DNA of 51,488 nt. Origin: an uncultured Pelagibacteraceae bacterium. GTDB lineage: Bacteria > Pseudomonadota > Alphaproteobacteria > Pelagibacterales > Pelagibacteraceae. The notes below the pieces were generated by a model. It was not told the DNA's origin. It was given only the letters and a program-made list of their open reading frames with translations, and did no database searches. Positions within the stretch are counted from its first letter, which is position 1, and every line of letters starts with the position of its first letter. Below are positions 20,863-28,624 of this stretch, one piece after another. A program made the translations under genes and the position numbers. Location of the stretch: the NCBI GenBank assembly GCA_902604525.1, contig CACKYY010000008.1:1-51488 (forward strand). The letters run 5' to 3'.

Positions 20863-21237
20863 ATGGTTAAAAAAATTAATCAAAACTTAACTGCAGAGCA
20901 AAAATTAATTTTATTTGAAGAAGGAACAGAGCTTGCAGGAACAAGTGAGCTTAATCACGAAAAAAGAGAAGGAAGTTTTCATTGTGCAAATTGTGGTGTT
21001 AAACTTTTTGACTCCAAAACAAAATATGAAAGTGGATCTGGATGGCCTTCATTTTATGAGTCTTTACCTAATGTATTTGAAACAAAAATAGATCATCACA
21101 TAGGTTATGCAAGAACGGAGTATCACTGTAAAAATTGTGGAGGACATCATGGTCATATTTTTGAAGATGGACCTCAACCAACAGGAAAAAGATACTGTAA
21201 CAATGGGGTTTGTTTAATATTTAAACCAAAAAGTTAG
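20863..21237 (+). CDS. msrB: Peptide-methionine (R)-S-oxide reductase MsrB
   Basis: Repairs the R form of oxidised methionine. Two zinc-binding CxxC pairs are present (CANCG and CKNCG), with GSGWPSFYE, HHGHIFEDGP and the catalytic Cys in RYCNNGVCL. I prefer the ATG at 20863 (MVKKINQ) to an in-frame ATG at 20851, which would overlap the upstream gene and add four residues not typical of the family. It ends the plus-strand operon and converges on the glutaredoxin gene, giving two redox-repair genes side by side. Confidence 0.94.
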   Translation: MVKKINQNLTAEQKLILFEEGTELAGTSELNHEKREGSFHCANCGVKLFDSKTKYESGSGWPSFYESLPNVFETKIDHHIGYARTEYHCKNCGGHHGHIFEDGPQPTGKRYCNNGVCLIFKPKS

Positions 21238-21258
21238 ATAATCTAAAAATTAATTTTT

Positions 21259-21513
21259 TTATTTTAAAAGATCTTGAAGTTTGTTTTCTTTTTCTAAAGC
21301 TCTAGTTTCGTCATAACCACCAATGTGCTGATCATCAAAAAAAATTTGAGGTATAGTTCTTTTACCATTAGCTTTTTTAATCATTTCATCCATAGCACCG
21401 TCAACTTTTGAAATATCTATTTCATGAAAAGGCGCATTATTTCTTGCAAGTAATCTTTTTGCTGCATCACAATAATTACAGAATGGACCAGTATAAATTG
21501 TAATTTTTTTCAT
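21259..21513 (-). CDS. grxC: Glutaredoxin 3 (dithiol type)
   Basis: An 84-aa thioredoxin-fold protein with the active site C12-N-Y-C15. The glutathione-binding segment reads RTIPQIFFDDQHIGGYDE. The canonical GrxC site is CPYC; the proline is replaced by Asn here. It reduces protein disulfides and mixed glutathione disulfides in the cytoplasm. It lies 3 bases downstream of the DUF2805 gene on the same strand and converges on msrB with a 21-base gap. Confidence 0.92.
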   Translation of the reverse strand: MKKITIYTGPFCNYCDAAKRLLARNNAPFHEIDISKVDGAMDEMIKKANGKRTIPQIFFDDQHIGGYDETRALEKENKLQDLLK

Positions 21514-21516
21514 TGG

Positions 21517-21813
21517 TTAAAAGTAGTCACCTTTTTTAATTTTACTAGTAATTTCTTTTCTAGAGTATTCAAACTTTTTTCTGTGTTTTATACTTTTCTG
21601 GTTAACCCTTTTTCTCCATAATCTAAAAGAAGCTGGTTTAATAGATCTTCTCATAATCTTAATTACTTCAGATTCTGTTTTTCCAGTTTTTTTCTTTATT
21701 TCTTCAAAGGTAATCCTGTCTGCCCATGCTGCCCATATAACCCAATCTGGGTCAGTCACCTCTGGTTCAGGATTTTTTACTCGGGTGACAGGAATGCGAC
21801 CTTTTTTTTTCAT
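21517..21813 (-). CDS. DUF2805 / TIGR03643 family protein
   Basis: A 98-aa basic protein of unknown function. The family core DWVIWAAWADRITFEEIKKK, then GKTESEVIKIMRRSIKPASF and RLWRKRV, is clear and looks like a helix-turn-helix-sized helical domain. The basic C-terminal tail would suit nucleic acid binding, which is inference only. It is transcribed toward grxC with a 3-base gap. Confidence 0.8.
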   Translation of the reverse strand: MKKKGRIPVTRVKNPEPEVTDPDWVIWAAWADRITFEEIKKKTGKTESEVIKIMRRSIKPASFRLWRKRVNQKSIKHRKKFEYSRKEITSKIKKGDYF

Positions 21814-21876
21814 AAACCCTTTATAATTGAAATAAAAATTTAATGCATTTTTTTTAGCCTCTGATAATATGATTTG

Positions 21877-21923
21877 GATAGTCCTTCTTAGCCATCTTTA
21901 GCTCCCGGTTTTTAAGGACTATC
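21877..21923 (+). promoter_or_regulatory. Hairpin-forming leader upstream of the LysE-family gene
   Basis: GATAGTCCTT (21877-21886) and AAGGACTATC (21914-21923) form a perfect 10-bp inverted repeat around a 27-base loop, ending 5 bases before the ATG at 21929. The loop contains ATCTTTAGCTCCC, and a near copy with three extra bases (ATCTTTAAATGCTCCC, from 21921) spans the start codon, so loop and start region resemble each other. It may be a cis-acting RNA element or an operator; no known riboswitch class is recognised. A promoter probably lies in the AT-rich bases before it. Confidence 0.4.
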
Positions 21924-21928
21924 TTTAA

Positions 21929-22543
21929 ATGCTCCCCCTTAATTATTTTTTATTTTTACAAATAATCCTTTTTTTATTCATTACCCCTGGACCACCAAGA
22001 ATAGTGATTGTTTCATACTCTATGAATTATGGAGTTCAAAAATGTGTTTGGACTGCGATAGGCGATATTACTGCCAATATCATTCAAGCTACTTTAGTAA
22101 TTTTTGTTATAGGATCTTTTTTTTCTGAAAATCCAAATTTTTTAAATATATTTAAATGGATAGGTGTAGCTTATATTTTATATTTAGCATTTGATATTTA
22201 TAATTCTAGACCTAAAGAAATTAGTTCGAGTAAAGATTTCTCAAAAAGTTTCTTTTCATTTTTCAAAGATGGATTTTTGGTTGCTGGAACTAGTCCAAAG
22301 GCTTGGATGTTTTTTCCACTAATTTTTCCACAGTTTATTGACTTTAATGAAAATTATTTAATCCAATTTTTAATTTTAATCACAACTTATGTTGTTTTGG
22401 ACTTTTTATCTTTAATTGGTTATGCTTTACTTGCTCAAAAGCTAGTTAGTTGGATAAATACAAAACAAAGAACTATTAATACAATTTCTGCGAGTGTATT
22501 AGTAATTATTGCAATAATTATTGTTGTATCACAACAATACTAA
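21929..22543 (+). CDS. LysE/RhtB-family amino acid exporter
   Basis: A 204-aa membrane protein with about six hydrophobic segments. It carries the LysE-family signature near the N-terminus (FLFITPGPPRIVIVSYSMNYG) and the GTSPKAWMFFPLIFPQF segment of the central loop and helix. Family members export amino acids or homoserine lactone-like compounds. There is no Shine-Dalgarno sequence; the start codon follows a strong hairpin. It is a single-gene unit, with two hairpins between it and the binding-protein gene downstream. Confidence 0.82.
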   Translation: MLPLNYFLFLQIILFLFITPGPPRIVIVSYSMNYGVQKCVWTAIGDITANIIQATLVIFVIGSFFSENPNFLNIFKWIGVAYILYLAFDIYNSRPKEISSSKDFSKSFFSFFKDGFLVAGTSPKAWMFFPLIFPQFIDFNENYLIQFLILITTYVVLDFLSLIGYALLAQKLVSWINTKQRTINTISASVLVIIAIIIVVSQQY

Positions 22544-22570
22544 CAAGTATTGTGGTCTTTATTGCCACTT
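22534..22570 (+). promoter_or_regulatory. Alternative stem-loops before the terminator
   Basis: ACAATACT (22534-22541) and AGTATTGT (22546-22553) form an 8-bp stem with a 4-base loop that spans the lysE-like stop codon. GTGG (22552-22555) can instead pair with CCAC (22565-22568), which are also bases of the terminator's left arm. These pairings exclude each other, as in attenuators, but nothing else supports regulation. Confidence 0.25.
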
Positions 22571-22590
22571 GCAATTAAGTGGGTTTCTTT
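22565..22590 (+). terminator. Probable intrinsic terminator after the LysE-family gene
   Basis: CCACTT (22565-22570) pairs with AAGTGG (22577-22582) around a 6-base loop and is followed by GTTTCTTT. The stem is only 6 bp, so this is a moderate terminator. Confidence 0.5.
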
Positions 22591-22632
22591 ATTAAATTAA
22601 TTATTAATTAATTAATAACTAGAGGAAATAAA

Positions 22633-23871
22633 ATGAAAATAAATAAAATAATTATAAGTTTTATTTCTGCAGCTGTAATTTTATTATCAACATCAGTCGT
22701 ATCTTTCGCGAAAGTTGTAGGAGATAAAATTGTTTTAGGTGCAGCAATTTCATTAACTGGTAAATACTCTTCTAATGGTGTTCATACTCAAAACGGTTAT
22801 AACATGGCCGTTGATAGAATTAACAGCATGGGTGGTGTTAAAGTTGGTGGTAAAACTTATAAGTTTGATATTATCTATTACGATGATGAGTCAAACCCAA
22901 AAAGAGCAGCTCAACTTGCTGAAAGATTAATTTCACAAGATGGTGTTGAGTTTATGCTTGGTCCATACAGTTCAGGTTTAACTAAAGCGATAGCACCAGT
23001 TACAGAAAAGTACGGTGTTCCAATGGTTGAAGCAAATGGTGCATCCAGATCTTTGTTTACAAAAGGTTACAAATATCTATTTGCTGTATTAGCTCCAGCT
23101 AACTTATATCTTGATGTTGCTATAGATTTAGCAGTTGAAAAGAATAATGGAAAAGGTGTAACAGTTGCAATGGCATTTGAGCAAGATGCGTTTTCACAAG
23201 ACGTAAGACTTGGAGTTTTAGATGCAATTAAAAGAACTGGCTCTAAAAAGGTAATTGATGATAAATTGCCAAAAGAGTTAAATGATATGGCAGCAACTTT
23301 AGTAAAAGTGAAGCAAATGAAACCAGATGTTTTAGTTGTTTCAGGTCATACAAAAGGTGCTCTAACTGCTATCAGACAAATTTCTGAGATGAAAGTAGAT
23401 GTTCCAATGTTAGCTATGACACATTGTGATGCCGCTAAATTATCAAAACAACATGGCAAAAACTCACAATATGCTTTATGCGCTTCTCAGTGGCATAAAA
23501 CACTAACTTATAAAGATGACTTCTTTAAAGATGGTATGACTTATGATGCAGACTTTACTAAAGAGTTCGGTTACGCACCGCCATATCAAGCAGCAGAATC
23601 ATCAGCTGCTCTATTGGTATTTAAAGATGCATTTGAAAGAGCAAATTCTTTTGATCAAAAGAAAGTAAGAGATGCTCTTGCAGCTACTAACATGCAAACT
23701 TTTTATGGAAACATAAAATTTGCCGAAGGTGGTCAGAATGTTGATAAGCCAATGGTACTTTTCCAAGTTATGTGTGATGATGGAGGAAAATGTGAAAACA
23801 AAGTTGTTGCTCCAACTAAATGGGCTTCAGCTAAGTTAATTCACCCAATTCCTTCGTGGTCTAAAAGATAA
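22633..23871 (+). CDS. ABC transporter periplasmic binding protein (branched-chain amino acid/amide type)
   Basis: Peripla_BP_6 family protein that captures an amino acid, amide or urea-like substrate for the importer encoded just downstream. The signal peptide covers residues 1-26 (ends SVVSFA). The mature start KVVGDKIVLGAAISLTGKYS is typical of Liv-type proteins, with YDDESNPKRAAQLAERLI and GPYSSGLTKAIAPV further on. The 412-aa length is normal. A ribosome site (AGAGGAAA) precedes the ATG. A strong terminator follows, which should leave this gene expressed well above the permeases. Confidence 0.9.
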   Translation: MKINKIIISFISAAVILLSTSVVSFAKVVGDKIVLGAAISLTGKYSSNGVHTQNGYNMAVDRINSMGGVKVGGKTYKFDIIYYDDESNPKRAAQLAERLISQDGVEFMLGPYSSGLTKAIAPVTEKYGVPMVEANGASRSLFTKGYKYLFAVLAPANLYLDVAIDLAVEKNNGKGVTVAMAFEQDAFSQDVRLGVLDAIKRTGSKKVIDDKLPKELNDMAATLVKVKQMKPDVLVVSGHTKGALTAIRQISEMKVDVPMLAMTHCDAAKLSKQHGKNSQYALCASQWHKTLTYKDDFFKDGMTYDADFTKEFGYAPPYQAAESSAALLVFKDAFERANSFDQKKVRDALAATNMQTFYGNIKFAEGGQNVDKPMVLFQVMCDDGGKCENKVVAPTKWASAKLIHPIPSWSKR

Positions 23872-23882
23872 ACAAATCTATA

Positions 23883-23921
23883 AATACCCCCTAATATAAT
23901 ATATATAGGGGGTATTTTTTT
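23883..23921 (+). terminator. Strong intra-operon terminator between binding protein and permease genes
   Basis: AATACCCCCTA (23883-23893) pairs perfectly with TAGGGGGTATT (23906-23916), an 11-bp stem with a 12-base AT loop, running into a T tract to 23921. The next gene starts at 23934, so partial read-through probably sets the ratio of binding protein to membrane components. Confidence 0.85.
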
Positions 23922-23933
23922 ATAGGATTCATT

Positions 23934-24827
23934 ATGGATTTCATGGTCTTCCAATATCCAATGATTTCTGTTCAAGCATGTTTGGATGGAATTTTACTTG
24001 GAATTTTATTTGCGTTGATTGCTTATGGTATGGCGCTTCAATGGGGAGTAATGAATATAATTAATATTGCTCAAGGAGATCTGGTTATTTTAGGAGGATA
24101 CATTGCTTATTTCATGTATCTTTACGGCATTCACCCAGCATGGGGCGTTATTGTGTCACCAATTATAATGTTTTTTGTAGGTATAGCAATTTACAAACTT
24201 GTGATTAATAAAGTTGTCGATAGGGATCTGTTCATATCTATCTTAGCCACATTTGGAATAAGTATTCTTTTCATGCAATTAATGAACTTTGCATTTGGAG
24301 CCGACGTTGTTCTTGCAAATTCAGATTATGGGACAACTATGTTATTTAACAGCAATGTAGTCCTACCAAATTCAAAAATATTTTCAGCTTTTATAAGCAT
24401 TTTATTCGCAATTTGTTTAGTAATTTACATGAAAAAATCTAAGCTTGGTCGTGCAATTAGAGCTACAGCCCAAAATGCAAGAGCAGCAAAGATTTTAGGT
24501 GTTGATACAGAAAAAGTTTATGCAGCAACTTTTGGAATTAATGCAGCTCTTTGTGGTGTAGCTGGAGCACTAATTTCAATTACTTTTACAATTCACCCCT
24601 ATATGGGATTACCTTATACAATTCGATCATTTATGATCGTTATTGTTGCAGGATTAGGAAACTTACCTGGTGTTGCAATGTCAGGAATGGGTTTAGGCGT
24701 ATTTGAAGAATTTGCAGATTATATACTTGGAACTGAATTTAGAATTGGATCAGTATTTTTATTATTAGTTTTAATACTTGTCTACAGAAGATTTAAACTT
24801 TCAAGAAAAAGAGAGTACCTGAAATGA
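23934..24827 (+). CDS. livH: ABC importer permease, LivH type
   Basis: Inner-membrane subunit of the importer, 297 aa with about eight hydrophobic segments. The LivH pattern is seen in LFALIAYGMALQWGVMNIIN with AQGDLVILGGYIAYF, and in the EAA-like loop GRAIRATAQNARAAKILGVD near residue 180. The C-terminal GLGNLPGVAMSGMGLGVFEE is also typical. Its stop overlaps the next small gene by ATGA. A short AGGA lies 7 bases before the ATG, just beyond the terminator. Confidence 0.92.
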   Translation: MDFMVFQYPMISVQACLDGILLGILFALIAYGMALQWGVMNIINIAQGDLVILGGYIAYFMYLYGIHPAWGVIVSPIIMFFVGIAIYKLVINKVVDRDLFISILATFGISILFMQLMNFAFGADVVLANSDYGTTMLFNSNVVLPNSKIFSAFISILFAICLVIYMKKSKLGRAIRATAQNARAAKILGVDTEKVYAATFGINAALCGVAGALISITFTIHPYMGLPYTIRSFMIVIVAGLGNLPGVAMSGMGLGVFEEFADYILGTEFRIGSVFLLLVLILVYRRFKLSRKREYLK

Positions 24828-25006
24828 GAAAGGTTAAAATTAAAGACAACCAAGGTAAATTAATAGAAGTCGATATAGTTAAATTTAAGAAACATTTAGA
24901 TGAATATCACTCAAATGGTTCAAGTGTTCATGAGGAAGATGGACATTATTTTACTATTAACCAAAATTTTAGAAACAAAATATTAAATCTTTATGAACAA
25001 AAATAA
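24824..25006 (+). CDS. Unidentified 60-aa protein inside the ABC importer operon
   Basis: I do not recognise this family. The 60 residues are soluble and mixed-charge, beginning MRKVKIKDNQGKLIEVDIVK, with an HEEDGHYFTINQNFRNKI section towards the end; no signal peptide or membrane segment is visible. It overlaps livH by 4 bases (ATGA) and livM by 14 bases, so it is probably translated and coupled to both. It could be a small modulator or a structural accessory of the transporter. This is unproven, but the double overlap argues against a random frame. Confidence 0.6.
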   Translation: MRKVKIKDNQGKLIEVDIVKFKKHLDEYHSNGSSVHEEDGHYFTINQNFRNKILNLYEQK

Positions 25007-26045
25007 CTTACTCTTATATAGTGGAATTTTAATTTTTGGTATAGCCGCTCCATTCCTGTTTCCAGCTTTCAAAGTACAGTTATCTATCCTGTGTGTATTG
25101 ATTGTTCTCGCTACTACTTGGAATATCCAAGGTGGTGAAATGGGTTATAATTCATTTGGAAATATTCTTTTTTATGGTCTTGGCATGTATCTATGTGCCT
25201 CCGTTCAAGTTGGAATGTTTTTCCCATTAGCTGAGTGGACGGAAAGTGGCGGTGAGAAAACATTTGTTCACACTCCTGCACAATTTTTTCAAGGAATGGC
25301 TGTTGGATTAATCGTTGCAGCAATTGTACCAACTATTGTGGCTGGTTTAATTGGATATTCTATTTTAGGACTTAGAGGACATTATTTTGCCATTTGTACA
25401 TTAGGATTAGGAGTTGCAGCAGGGGAGATTTCAGGAGGAATTGAAATCATTGGAGCTGGACAAGGTTTCACAACACCGCCATTTCCCGATGTTGGATCTT
25501 TAGATTCGAGAGGTGAATTTTTCTATTTCTTAAGTTTTTTTGTTTTAGTACTGACTTTCATAGCTGTGAGAGCAATTTACTCAACTAGATTTAAATTAAT
25601 ACTAAATGCAATTAGAGACAATGAAGATAAAGCTGAGGCTATGGGAATTGAAACGATGAAGTACAAAATAGTTGGTTGGATGATATCAGCTTTCTTTTGT
25701 GGTCTTGCAGGAGGGATCATGGGAGGTTTAGTTGGATATATTGACTCAACAGACGTTGCATTTGATGGAAGAGAGATGGGAGTTTTCATGGTTTTAATGG
25801 CAATCTTAGGAGGGAAAGGAACTCTTTGGGGACCAATAATCGGCGCAACCGTGTTTCATATCTTTAAAGAGGGTTTTTGGACTTTCTTCTTAGGTTGGCA
25901 GTATGTTGCATTAGGAGTTTTAATTGTAGTTATCGTTATTTATTTCCCAGAGGGGATAATGGGATGGTTAAGAGAAAAATATCCTGAGCGATTTGGTGAA
26001 GTTGTGGATGAAAAAGATCGTAAGGCACAGGTGGAGCTTAAATGA
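24993..26045 (+). CDS. livM: ABC importer permease, LivM type
   Basis: The second inner-membrane subunit, 350 aa with about nine hydrophobic segments. Conserved LivM sections are present: TTWNIQGGEMGYNSFGN, GLRGHYFAICTLGLGVAAGE, the cytoplasmic coupling loop LILNAIRDNEDKAEAMGIE near residue 200, and GGKGTLWGPIIGATVF. The start at 24993 lies inside the preceding small gene (14-base overlap). The end overlaps livG by ATGA. Confidence 0.92.
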   Translation: MNKNNLLLYSGILIFGIAAPFLFPAFKVQLSILCVLIVLATTWNIQGGEMGYNSFGNILFYGLGMYLCASVQVGMFFPLAEWTESGGEKTFVHTPAQFFQGMAVGLIVAAIVPTIVAGLIGYSILGLRGHYFAICTLGLGVAAGEISGGIEIIGAGQGFTTPPFPDVGSLDSRGEFFYFLSFFVLVLTFIAVRAIYSTRFKLILNAIRDNEDKAEAMGIETMKYKIVGWMISAFFCGLAGGIMGGLVGYIDSTDVAFDGREMGVFMVLMAILGGKGTLWGPIIGATVFHIFKEGFWTFFLGWQYVALGVLIVVIVIYFPEGIMGWLREKYPERFGEVVDEKDRKAQVELK

Positions 26046-26782
26046 GTATTTTAGAGGTAAGCAACGTAAGTAAATCATTTGGCGGTGTTAAAGCTAATGT
26101 TGATATTTCAATGAATGTTGAAAAAGGTAGAATAGTTGGATTAATCGGCCCTAATGGATCTGGTAAAACAACACTTTTTAATTCGATAGTTGGAACATAC
26201 CCAATAGATAATGGTTCAATTAAGTTCAATGATAAAGAGGTTTCTGAATTACCAGTGCCAGTTATTGCAAAACTTGGATTGTTAAGAACTTTTCAACAAA
26301 CTCGAATTTATGGAAAATTAAATTGTGTAGAAAACATGCTTATTAGTCACAAAGGTAGTGATGAGAGTTTAATGAAGATTTTTTCAACAATCCCCAAGGA
26401 GCTCACAGAAAAGGCAGAAAATTTATTAAATTTTGTTGGTTTATACCAAAAAAGAAATTTGAGAGCAGGTGACCTATCTTTTGGACAGCAAAAATTATTA
26501 GAATTAGCTATGGCATTAATGAATGAGCCAGAAATGCTGTTGTTAGATGAGCCAACAGCTGGAATTAATCCAACATTGATAAATGGAATTATAGATAGAT
26601 TAATTAAAGTAAACCAGGATTTTGGAATTACTCTTTTAGTTATCGAGCACAATATGAGAGTAATAATGCAGCTGGCTGAAAATATTTTCTGTTTAGCACA
26701 TGGCAAAATGTTAGCTAATGGGTCACCTGATGAAATTAAAAATGATAAGCGTGTAATAGACGCGTACTTAGGAGCTCAATAA
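26042..26782 (+). CDS. livG: ABC importer ATPase, LivG type
   Basis: Cytoplasmic ATPase of the importer. Walker A GPNGSGKTT is at about residues 36-44, the signature is LSFGQQ (the LivG variant of LSGGQ), and Walker B is MLLLDEPTAG. The switch His lies in VIEHNMRVIM. The C-terminal GSPDEIKNDKRVIDAYLG is the usual LivG ending. It is 246 aa. It overlaps livM by 4 bases and livF by 1 base. Confidence 0.94.
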   Translation: MSILEVSNVSKSFGGVKANVDISMNVEKGRIVGLIGPNGSGKTTLFNSIVGTYPIDNGSIKFNDKEVSELPVPVIAKLGLLRTFQQTRIYGKLNCVENMLISHKGSDESLMKIFSTIPKELTEKAENLLNFVGLYQKRNLRAGDLSFGQQKLLELAMALMNEPEMLLLDEPTAGINPTLINGIIDRLIKVNQDFGITLLVIEHNMRVIMQLAENIFCLAHGKMLANGSPDEIKNDKRVIDAYLGAQ

Positions 26783-27567
26783 TGTCAAATCAATATGAAG
26801 TATTAGGAAAAGCCCCAGGCCCAGAGGATTTAAAAAAGTTATCACCAAGTGAAATACATTTAACCATTAAAGGTTTAAATGCCGGATATGGAAAAATGGA
26901 AATTTTGCATAATTTTGATTTATTTGTAAACAAGGCGCAGTCTTTATGTCTAATAGGTCCAAATGGAGCAGGAAAATCTACGATACTTCATTCTATTTAT
27001 GGATTTACAAATATTTTTTCAGGCCAAATAGAAATTGATGGCAAAGAAATTACAAATTTAACACCAGCAGAAAAATTAAAATCTGTTGGAATAGCTTATA
27101 TACTTCAAGATAATTCAGTATTTCCTGACATGACCGTAGAAGAAAATTTATTAATGGGTGGATATATAAAAGAAAATACAGATGAGTCTTATCAAGAAGC
27201 TGAAAGAATTTTTGAGAAATATGAAAGATTAAGAAATAGAAGAAATCAGCCTGCAAAAGTTTTATCGGGAGGGGAGAGAAGATTATTAGAAATTTCAAGA
27301 GCCCTTGTGATGAAACCATCAGTTTTATTAGTTGACGAACCATCGATTGGATTAGAACCAAGATACATTGATATGGTTTTTGAAATTTTAAGAGATCTTC
27401 AGGAAAATGAAAAAAAAACAATCATTCTTGTTGAACAAAATGCTAAAAAAGGATTAGAATTTGCAGATATAGGATACGTCTTAGTATCTGGTGAAACTGC
27501 TATCGCTGGAAAAGGAGATGATTTACTTAAAAATCCTGATGTTGGTCGACTATTCCTTGGCGGTTAA
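26782..27567 (+). CDS. livF: ABC importer ATPase, LivF type
   Basis: Second ATPase subunit. Walker A GPNGAGKST is at about residues 59-67, the signature is LSGGERR, Walker B is VLLVDEPSIG, and the switch region is LVEQNAKKGLEFAD. At 261 aa it is some 25 residues longer than a standard LivF because of an N-terminal extension (GKAPGPEDLKKLSPSEIH). The start overlaps the livG stop by one base; the end overlaps azlC by one base. Confidence 0.93.
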   Translation: MSNQYEVLGKAPGPEDLKKLSPSEIHLTIKGLNAGYGKMEILHNFDLFVNKAQSLCLIGPNGAGKSTILHSIYGFTNIFSGQIEIDGKEITNLTPAEKLKSVGIAYILQDNSVFPDMTVEENLLMGGYIKENTDESYQEAERIFEKYERLRNRRNQPAKVLSGGERRLLEISRALVMKPSVLLVDEPSIGLEPRYIDMVFEILRDLQENEKKTIILVEQNAKKGLEFADIGYVLVSGETAIAGKGDDLLKNPDVGRLFLGG

Positions 27568-28271
27568 TGATTAATAGGCAGTTTTTCTTTAAGGGATATA
27601 AATCAATTCTTGCATCCGATAGTCCTGCAATAGCGTTAGGATGCTGTTTCATTGCTATAGGAGCTTTACTTAAAAATTTAGGTTTTAACATTCAAGAAAG
27701 TATTTTTTCTACAATGTTAACTTATGCTTTGCCAGGTTCATTAGTAATGGCGGAGTCATTATTAGTCGGAGCATCATTACTAAATATTTTTTTAGCAGTT
27801 TGGTTTGTTAATGCTAGGCTTTATCCAATGGCAGTTTCTTTGTTTCCACTAATGATGCATAAAAATCAACCTAAATGGAAATACTATTTTTCATGTCATT
27901 TTATTGCTGTATCTGCTTGGCTGATAATGAAAAGCAACTATAAGACAGTTCCAAAAGAACAAAGAATTGATTTTTGGATTGGGATAGGTAGTGCAACTTG
28001 GAGCGTAGCAGTTTTAGGTACTTTTATAGGTTTTTATTTTTCAGAGTATTTAAATAAAGATATGATGATGGGATTAGCTATTTTAAATCCAGTTTATTTT
28101 TTATGTATGATGGTGGGGGCCTCAAAAACAATACAAGTTACATTGTCAGTTATTCTTGGAACAATATTAGGACCTATCTTTTATTTTTTTTCACCAGAAT
28201 GGTCAATTTTACTTGGAGGCATAATTGGTGGAACAATTGCATATCTAATAGGAGAACTAAATGTCAGTTAG
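27567..28271 (+). CDS. azlC: AzlC-family transporter subunit
   Basis: Large subunit of the two-component AzlCD exporter, known for branched-chain amino acid export in Bacillus. It is 234 aa with several hydrophobic segments. AzlC features include SPAIALGCCFIAIGALLKNLGF and the following MLTYALPGSLVMAESLL, plus NARLYPMAVSLFP. It starts at the last base of livF (TAATG), so an exporter is translationally coupled to an importer operon. It overlaps azlD by 11 bases. Confidence 0.85.
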   Translation: MINRQFFFKGYKSILASDSPAIALGCCFIAIGALLKNLGFNIQESIFSTMLTYALPGSLVMAESLLVGASLLNIFLAVWFVNARLYPMAVSLFPLMMHKNQPKWKYYFSCHFIAVSAWLIMKSNYKTVPKEQRIDFWIGIGSATWSVAVLGTFIGFYFSEYLNKDMMMGLAILNPVYFLCMMVGASKTIQVTLSVILGTILGPIFYFFSPEWSILLGGIIGGTIAYLIGELNVS

Positions 28272-28584
28272 TATTTTTTATGCAATTTTAGTTACATCAT
28301 TAGCAACCTTTATTTCAAGATTTCTTGGAGCCGTAAGCTCACAGGGAATTAAAGAAACTTCAAAATTATTTAAATGGTTTAATTGTTTAGCCTATGCAAC
28401 TTTAGCAGCACTAATTGCTAGAACAATTATTTTTCCTGCCGGTGTTCTTATTGACGCAAGTTATTTAAGTAGAATAATTGTTGTCTTATTGTCATTAGTT
28501 GTATTCTTTGTGTCTAAACAAAATTATGTTTATCCTACAGTTTTTTCTGCCTTATGTATGGCAGCCATTAATAATTATTTTTAA
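28261..28584 (+). CDS. azlD: AzlD-family transporter subunit
   Basis: Small hydrophobic partner (107 aa, about four membrane segments) of AzlC, with TFISRFLGAV near the start and LAYATLAALIARTIIFPAG in the middle. The ATG at 28261 has GGAG nine bases upstream, within azlC, and gives an 11-base overlap with it. It ends the importer-exporter transcript; 40 bases without a clear terminator follow. Confidence 0.83.
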   Translation: MSVSIFYAILVTSLATFISRFLGAVSSQGIKETSKLFKWFNCLAYATLAALIARTIIFPAGVLIDASYLSRIIVVLLSLVVFFVSKQNYVYPTVFSALCMAAINNYF

Positions 28585-28624
28585 TTCAAATTGATTTATT
28601 ATTTAAGTTAATTTAAAATTTAGT

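Noticed and set aside
26347..26706. Minus-strand 119-codon frame inside the first livG
   Set aside because: A reverse-strand shadow of a well-conserved ATPase; no independent start signals.
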